Shown here piece after piece: positions 43,898 to 49,190 of a DNA stretch of 49,190 nt (the stretch's first letter is position 1; every line of letters starts with the position of its first letter). Below the pieces are notes generated by a model. The model saw only the letters and a program-made list of their open reading frames with translations, did no database searches and had not been told where the DNA came from. A program made the translations under genes and the position numbers. The stretch is taken from NCBI GenBank assembly GCA_944367465.1, contig CALVWO010000004.1, forward strand, positions 1 to 49,190. Direction: 5' to 3'. The stretch is from an uncultured Clostridia bacterium. GTDB lineage: Bacteria > Bacillota > Clostridia > Christensenellales > Borkfalkiaceae.

Positions 43898-44554
43898 ATG
43901 GAAATAAACGTGAACGGCACGACGATCTGGTACGAAAAAACGGGCGCGGGAGAGCCCCTCATCCTCCTGCACGGCAACGGCGAATCGCACGGGATTTTCT
44001 CCGAAGCGATCCCCTTGCTCGCAGAACGTTTCACGGTGTACGCCACGGACACGCGCGGACACGGAAAAAGCGCACCCGCAGGCGTTTTTCACTATACGGA
44101 CATGGCGGAGGACATGGCGGCGTTCATTGGGGCGCTTGCGCTTGAAAAGCCCGCCGTGTACGGATTCAGCGACGGCGGGATCACGGCGCTCCTGCTCGCG
44201 CTCCGCCACCCCGACCTCCCTTCGCGCATCGCGGTGAGCGGCGCGAACCTCCGCCCGGGCGGGCTTACACGCGCCTTTTTGAAGGACAGCCGCCGCGGAT
44301 ACCGCAAAACGCAGGATCCGCTCACAAAACTCATGCTCACGGAACCGCATATCTCTCTGCGGGATCTGAAAAAGATCCGCGTTCCCGTGCTCGTGACGGC
44401 GGGAGAGCACGACCTCGTGCGCGAGCGCCACACCCTTCGGATCGCCCGCGCGCTGCCATGCGGCACACTGAAGATCTTTGCAGGCGAAACACACGAGAGC
44501 TACATTGTGAACAGCACAAAATTCGTACCCGCGCTCATTTCTTTCCTTTCCTGA
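43898..44554 (+). CDS. alpha/beta-fold hydrolase
   Basis: A 218-residue small hydrolase; substrate unknown. Seen: LILLHGNGESHGIF (oxyanion HGNG), DTRGHGKS, nucleophile elbow GFSDGG, catalytic Asp in AGEHDLV and His in GETHESY. The cap region is short, so the protein is below the usual ~260 residues. No signal peptide. The start at 43898 is supported by the promoter position rather than by a ribosome binding site; the frame is open upstream only through the promoter. It is convergent with clpC. Confidence 0.88.
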   Translation: MEINVNGTTIWYEKTGAGEPLILLHGNGESHGIFSEAIPLLAERFTVYATDTRGHGKSAPAGVFHYTDMAEDMAAFIGALALEKPAVYGFSDGGITALLLALRHPDLPSRIAVSGANLRPGGLTRAFLKDSRRGYRKTQDPLTKLMLTEPHISLRDLKKIRVPVLVTAGEHDLVRERHTLRIARALPCGTLKIFAGETHESYIVNSTKFVPALISFLS

Positions 44555-44557
44555 CGC

Positions 44558-44588
44558 AAAAGCGGACGGCGCAACGCCGTCCGCTTTT
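44558..44588. terminator. bidirectional terminator between the hydrolase and clpC
   Basis: AAAAGCGGACGGCG pairs perfectly with CGCCGTCCGCTTTT (14 bp, loop CAA), with T-runs on both strands. Confidence 0.93.
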
Positions 44589-44593
44589 CCCGT

Positions 44594-47104
<2,511 letters not shown>

Positions 47105-47117
47105 AACGATCCTCCCG

Positions 47118-48164
47118 TTACAGTTCGAGCTGCATGCCGCGCAGCACGTTGCCCGTATATTCCGCGCGATAGATATCCTGCGCGCGCGCATCCAGCGGGG
47201 CGCCGTTGAGGCGGTTGATGTTGGCGGGGCGCATGGACATGGCGAGATCGTCCAGCTCGCGCATGCGCTCCTCGCCCTCGCCGCCCGCGGAGAAGTATCC
47301 GAGTGCGATGCCGAGTTTGAGATCTGCCACGCGGCGCATGAATTCGCGCTCCTCCAGAATGCAGCAGTTGGTGAGCGCCCCGTAGGCGCGGCGGACGCGG
47401 TCTTTGAGCGCGATGCCCTCCTCCGCCTTCATGCGGGCGCGTTCCAGAAGTTCCAGCTCCACAACGTACCCCACGGACGACTCGACGACGTAGAGGATAT
47501 CTTCCTCGCTCACGCCGAGCGTGACCTCGTTGCTCACCTGGAAGAGATCGCCTTCCGATCCGCTGCCCTCGCCGAACGCGCCGCGCACGGTGAGCCCGAG
47601 GCGGGTGAGCTGCGGCATGACGGTGCGCATGAGCCCCCGCCGCGAGATGGCGGGCAGAAAGAGCATGACGGACGCGCGCAGCCCCGTGCCGAGGTTGGTC
47701 GGGCAGGCGGTCAGATACCCGAAGGTATCGTCGAAGGCGAAGGGAATGGACTCGGAGATGACGTCGTCGATGCCCGCGATACGCTCGTACGCCTTTTTGA
47801 GTTCGAACCCCTTGGTGAAATACTGTTCGCGGACGTGATCTTCCTCGTTGAGCATGACGGAGATGCTCTCGTCGCGCGAGACGAGCGCCGCGGAAATGGC
47901 GCGGTTGCGCACAAGATCGCGCGAGATGAGGTAGCGCTCCATCAGAAACGCCGCGCGTTCATCGGAGATGCTGCGCATCTCGTAGAGCGAAAAATCTTCG
48001 ATCTCGGCAAGTTCGGCGGCGATGAGACGGACGATCTCGTGCGCCTGTTCCTCCGCATGCTTATCCCGGAGAAGCCGCCCGGGAAAGGGATAATCCTTAA
48101 AATTGCGCGCCAGCCGTATGCGGGTGGAGACGGCGACGCTCTCGAACGAATTGATCTGCGCCAT
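47118..48164 (-). CDS. mcsB: protein arginine kinase McsB
   Basis: Phosphorylates arginines of proteins to mark them for ClpC/ClpP. 348 residues with the phosphagen-kinase fold: VSTRIRLARN, NEEDHVREQ (catalytic Glu loop), TACPTNLGTGLRAS, and FQVSNEVTLGVSEED. Its start shares one base with the mcsA stop (TGATG). Located between its activator mcsA and clpC as in Bacillus. Confidence 0.96.
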   Translation of the reverse strand: MAQINSFESVAVSTRIRLARNFKDYPFPGRLLRDKHAEEQAHEIVRLIAAELAEIEDFSLYEMRSISDERAAFLMERYLISRDLVRNRAISAALVSRDESISVMLNEEDHVREQYFTKGFELKKAYERIAGIDDVISESIPFAFDDTFGYLTACPTNLGTGLRASVMLFLPAISRRGLMRTVMPQLTRLGLTVRGAFGEGSGSEGDLFQVSNEVTLGVSEEDILYVVESSVGYVVELELLERARMKAEEGIALKDRVRRAYGALTNCCILEEREFMRRVADLKLGIALGYFSAGGEGEERMRELDDLAMSMRPANINRLNGAPLDARAQDIYRAEYTGNVLRGMQLEL

Positions 48165-48661
48165 CAGCCGTCCTCCCGCGCCGTTTTGGAATTGAGCATT
48201 TTGAGTTCGCTCTGCAGCTTTTTCGCCGCGGCGTAATCGCCGGTGCGCATCGCCGCCTCGAGGCGTTCGATGAGCGCCTCCCTGCGGGCGGCGTAGTCGC
48301 GCGCGAGATCGTACTTATCCTCCGCAGACGCCTCGGGATGTTTGCCCGCGTGGCGCACCTCCCCCTGCATGTTGTGCATGCTGCGCACCGTCTGAATGAG
48401 TTCCTCGCGGAACGCGGAATAACAGTACGCGCAGCCCAACAGCCCCGTACGGCGGAATTCCGCCATGGTGGTGCCGCAGGCGGGGCAGGTTTTTGCGGCG
48501 GGCGCGCCGCCGCTACCGAGGAACGCCGTGAAAAAATCCTTCTCCTTTTCGGGATAGAGCGCGCGGTAGCAGGCGGGACAGAGCTCTACGGTGACCTCCT
48601 TCCCGTTGACCTTGCGTATGAACTTCTGCGCGGGGTTTTTCCCGCAGTTTTCGCAGAGCAT
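48164..48661 (-). CDS. mcsA: McsA, zinc-finger activator of McsB
   Basis: 165 residues. Four CxxC motifs (CENC, CPAC, CPAC, CAYC) form two zinc fingers; the C-terminal ~45 residues are a UVR domain (RREALIERLEAAMRTGDYAAAKKLQSEL). It activates and adapts the arginine kinase. The ATG at 48661 begins MLCENCGKN; its GGAGG site is about 12 bp away, which is long, so initiation may depend on coupling with the DUF1653 gene 16 bp upstream. Further upstream sequence in this frame has no McsA similarity. Confidence 0.93.
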   Translation of the reverse strand: MLCENCGKNPAQKFIRKVNGKEVTVELCPACYRALYPEKEKDFFTAFLGSGGAPAAKTCPACGTTMAEFRRTGLLGCAYCYSAFREELIQTVRSMHNMQGEVRHAGKHPEASAEDKYDLARDYAARREALIERLEAAMRTGDYAAAKKLQSELKMLNSKTAREDG

Positions 48662-48677
48662 TTCGCGCGCCGACCTC

Positions 48678-48914
48678 CTATTCCTCCGCCCCGACTTCCT
48701 CGAAGCGGTATTTCTGCGCGGCGGACGGGTATTTTTCGCCGTCCACTTCCGACAGGAACATTTCCAGCGGGCGCGCATACAGCCTGCGCCCGCCGTACAG
48801 CGCACGGTACACAACGAGCTCCGCGCCCGTTTCGCTGTCCGTCGCCACGTCCTCTACATAGTAATATTTTCCCTTGAAATGGCGATACACGCCGTGTATG
48901 ACGAGTTCGCGCAT
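48678..48914 (-). CDS. DUF1653 family protein
   Basis: A 78-residue protein with the family pattern [43 protein letters not shown]. The fold is a small beta-barrel; no biochemical role is known to me. It takes the place normally held by ctsR in front of mcsA and is probably in the same unit, one base after the stop of the upstream gene. Confidence 0.85.
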   Translation of the reverse strand: MRELVIHGVYRHFKGKYYYVEDVATDSETGAELVVYRALYGGRRLYARPLEMFLSEVDGEKYPSAAQKYRFEEVGAEE

Positions 48915-48915
48915 C

Positions 48916-49190
48916 TCACACCTTCTCGGGTTTGAAATCGGAAATATATTCGTATACCCCCGCGACGTCGGGCAAGTGATAGTTCCCGTACGCGCAGGCG
49001 ATCTTCAGATAGCGTTTGCCCTGCGCCTCCTGAAAGGATACGCGCTCGATCTCCTCCCATTTGAGGAAGATGCGCTCGTCGATGGCGCGCCCGCCCTCCT
49101 TCCAGTACAGTCCCTCCTCGCAGAAAGCGACCATGCCCTTCGCCTGAACGAAGGACGCGGCAGACTTGCCGAGGAAGAACAGACCGAATA
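48916..49190 (-). CDS. hypothetical protein, possibly PH-like domain (5' end outside window)
   Basis: The frame is open to the right edge, giving 90 residues of C-terminus. It reads [13 protein letters not shown], then [38 protein letters not shown] and ends DFKPEKV. The alternating strands with a W-E-E-I motif resemble bacterial PH-like domains that follow membrane segments, but this is a guess from pattern. It is adjacent to the DUF1653 and mcsA genes. An internal ATG at 49134 is unlikely to be the start because similarity-like hydrophobic sequence continues upstream. Confidence 0.6.
   Translation of the reverse strand, partial: FGLFFLGKSAASFVQAKGMVAFCEEGLYWKEGGRAIDERIFLKWEEIERVSFQEAQGKRYLKIACAYGNYHLPDVAGVYEYISDFKPEKV

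Overview
The window looks like a chromosomal segment of a GC-rich member of the Clostridia (Bacillota). The evidence is the gene set and its order: PolC-type protein–rimP–nusA–ylxR–ylxQ–infB–rbfA–truB–ribF, ftsK/spoIIIE, spo0A, rny, mcsA–mcsB–clpC, nrdR, strong AGGAGG-type ribosome binding sites, TTGACA/TATAAT promoters and frequent TTG starts. A lineage near Christensenellales is possible, but I cannot establish it. I see no phage, transposase, CRISPR array, rRNA or tRNA.

Layout. (1) 1-323: the start of rpsL, leaving the window on the minus strand, with a consensus promoter. (2) 782-3130: three tandem paralogous lipoprotein genes of unknown function (+). A 32-34 bp AT-rich block occurs before the first and after the last. 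(3) About 3226-3413: a candidate structured RNA with its own promoter and terminator. (4) 3532-7566: pgk, tpiA and gpmI (+). (5) 7643-11489 (-): pepP–efp–dtd–PhnP-like hydrolase–HAD phosphatase. (6) 11549-24100 (-): a long information-processing unit of nrdR, ispG, a PolC-derived protein lacking the polymerase, a 650-bp palindrome-rich gap, then rimP, nusA, ylxR, ylxQ, infB, rbfA, nrnA, truB, ribF and an endonuclease IV-like gene. (7) 24248-26393 (-): an LDH-fold dehydrogenase and malic enzyme. (8) YitT protein, a 19-cysteine mini-protein and RNase Y. (9) 30023-40821 (-): ftsK–rimO–pgsA–cinA–recA–nadE–bglA, mostly with 1-4 base overlaps. (10) spo0A, ABC-F ATPase and a small alpha/beta hydrolase. 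(11) 44594-49190 (-): clpC, mcsB, mcsA, a DUF1653 gene and a partial gene at the edge.

How the genes work together. pgk, tpiA and gpmI form the lower-glycolysis block. The rimP-to-truB block serves transcription elongation, translation initiation, ribosome maturation and tRNA modification. The dehydrogenase has Arg at the specificity-loop position and sits beside malic enzyme, so the pair may be a malate dehydrogenase–malic enzyme shunt rather than lactate formation. cinA (NMN deamidase domain), recA and nadE are in one transcription unit, which suggests NAD recycling tied to DNA repair. mcsA, mcsB and clpC form the arginine-phosphorylation-guided proteolysis system.

The most unusual points are: a Spo0A whose phospho-acceptor Asp is replaced by Ser while its DNA-binding domain and a paired 0A-box site upstream are preserved; a PolC locus reduced to N-terminal, OB and exonuclease parts; palindromic elements with shared ends in two intergenic gaps; the orphan RNA before pgk; and two promoters whose -10 boxes lie so close to the start codon that leaderless mRNAs are expected.
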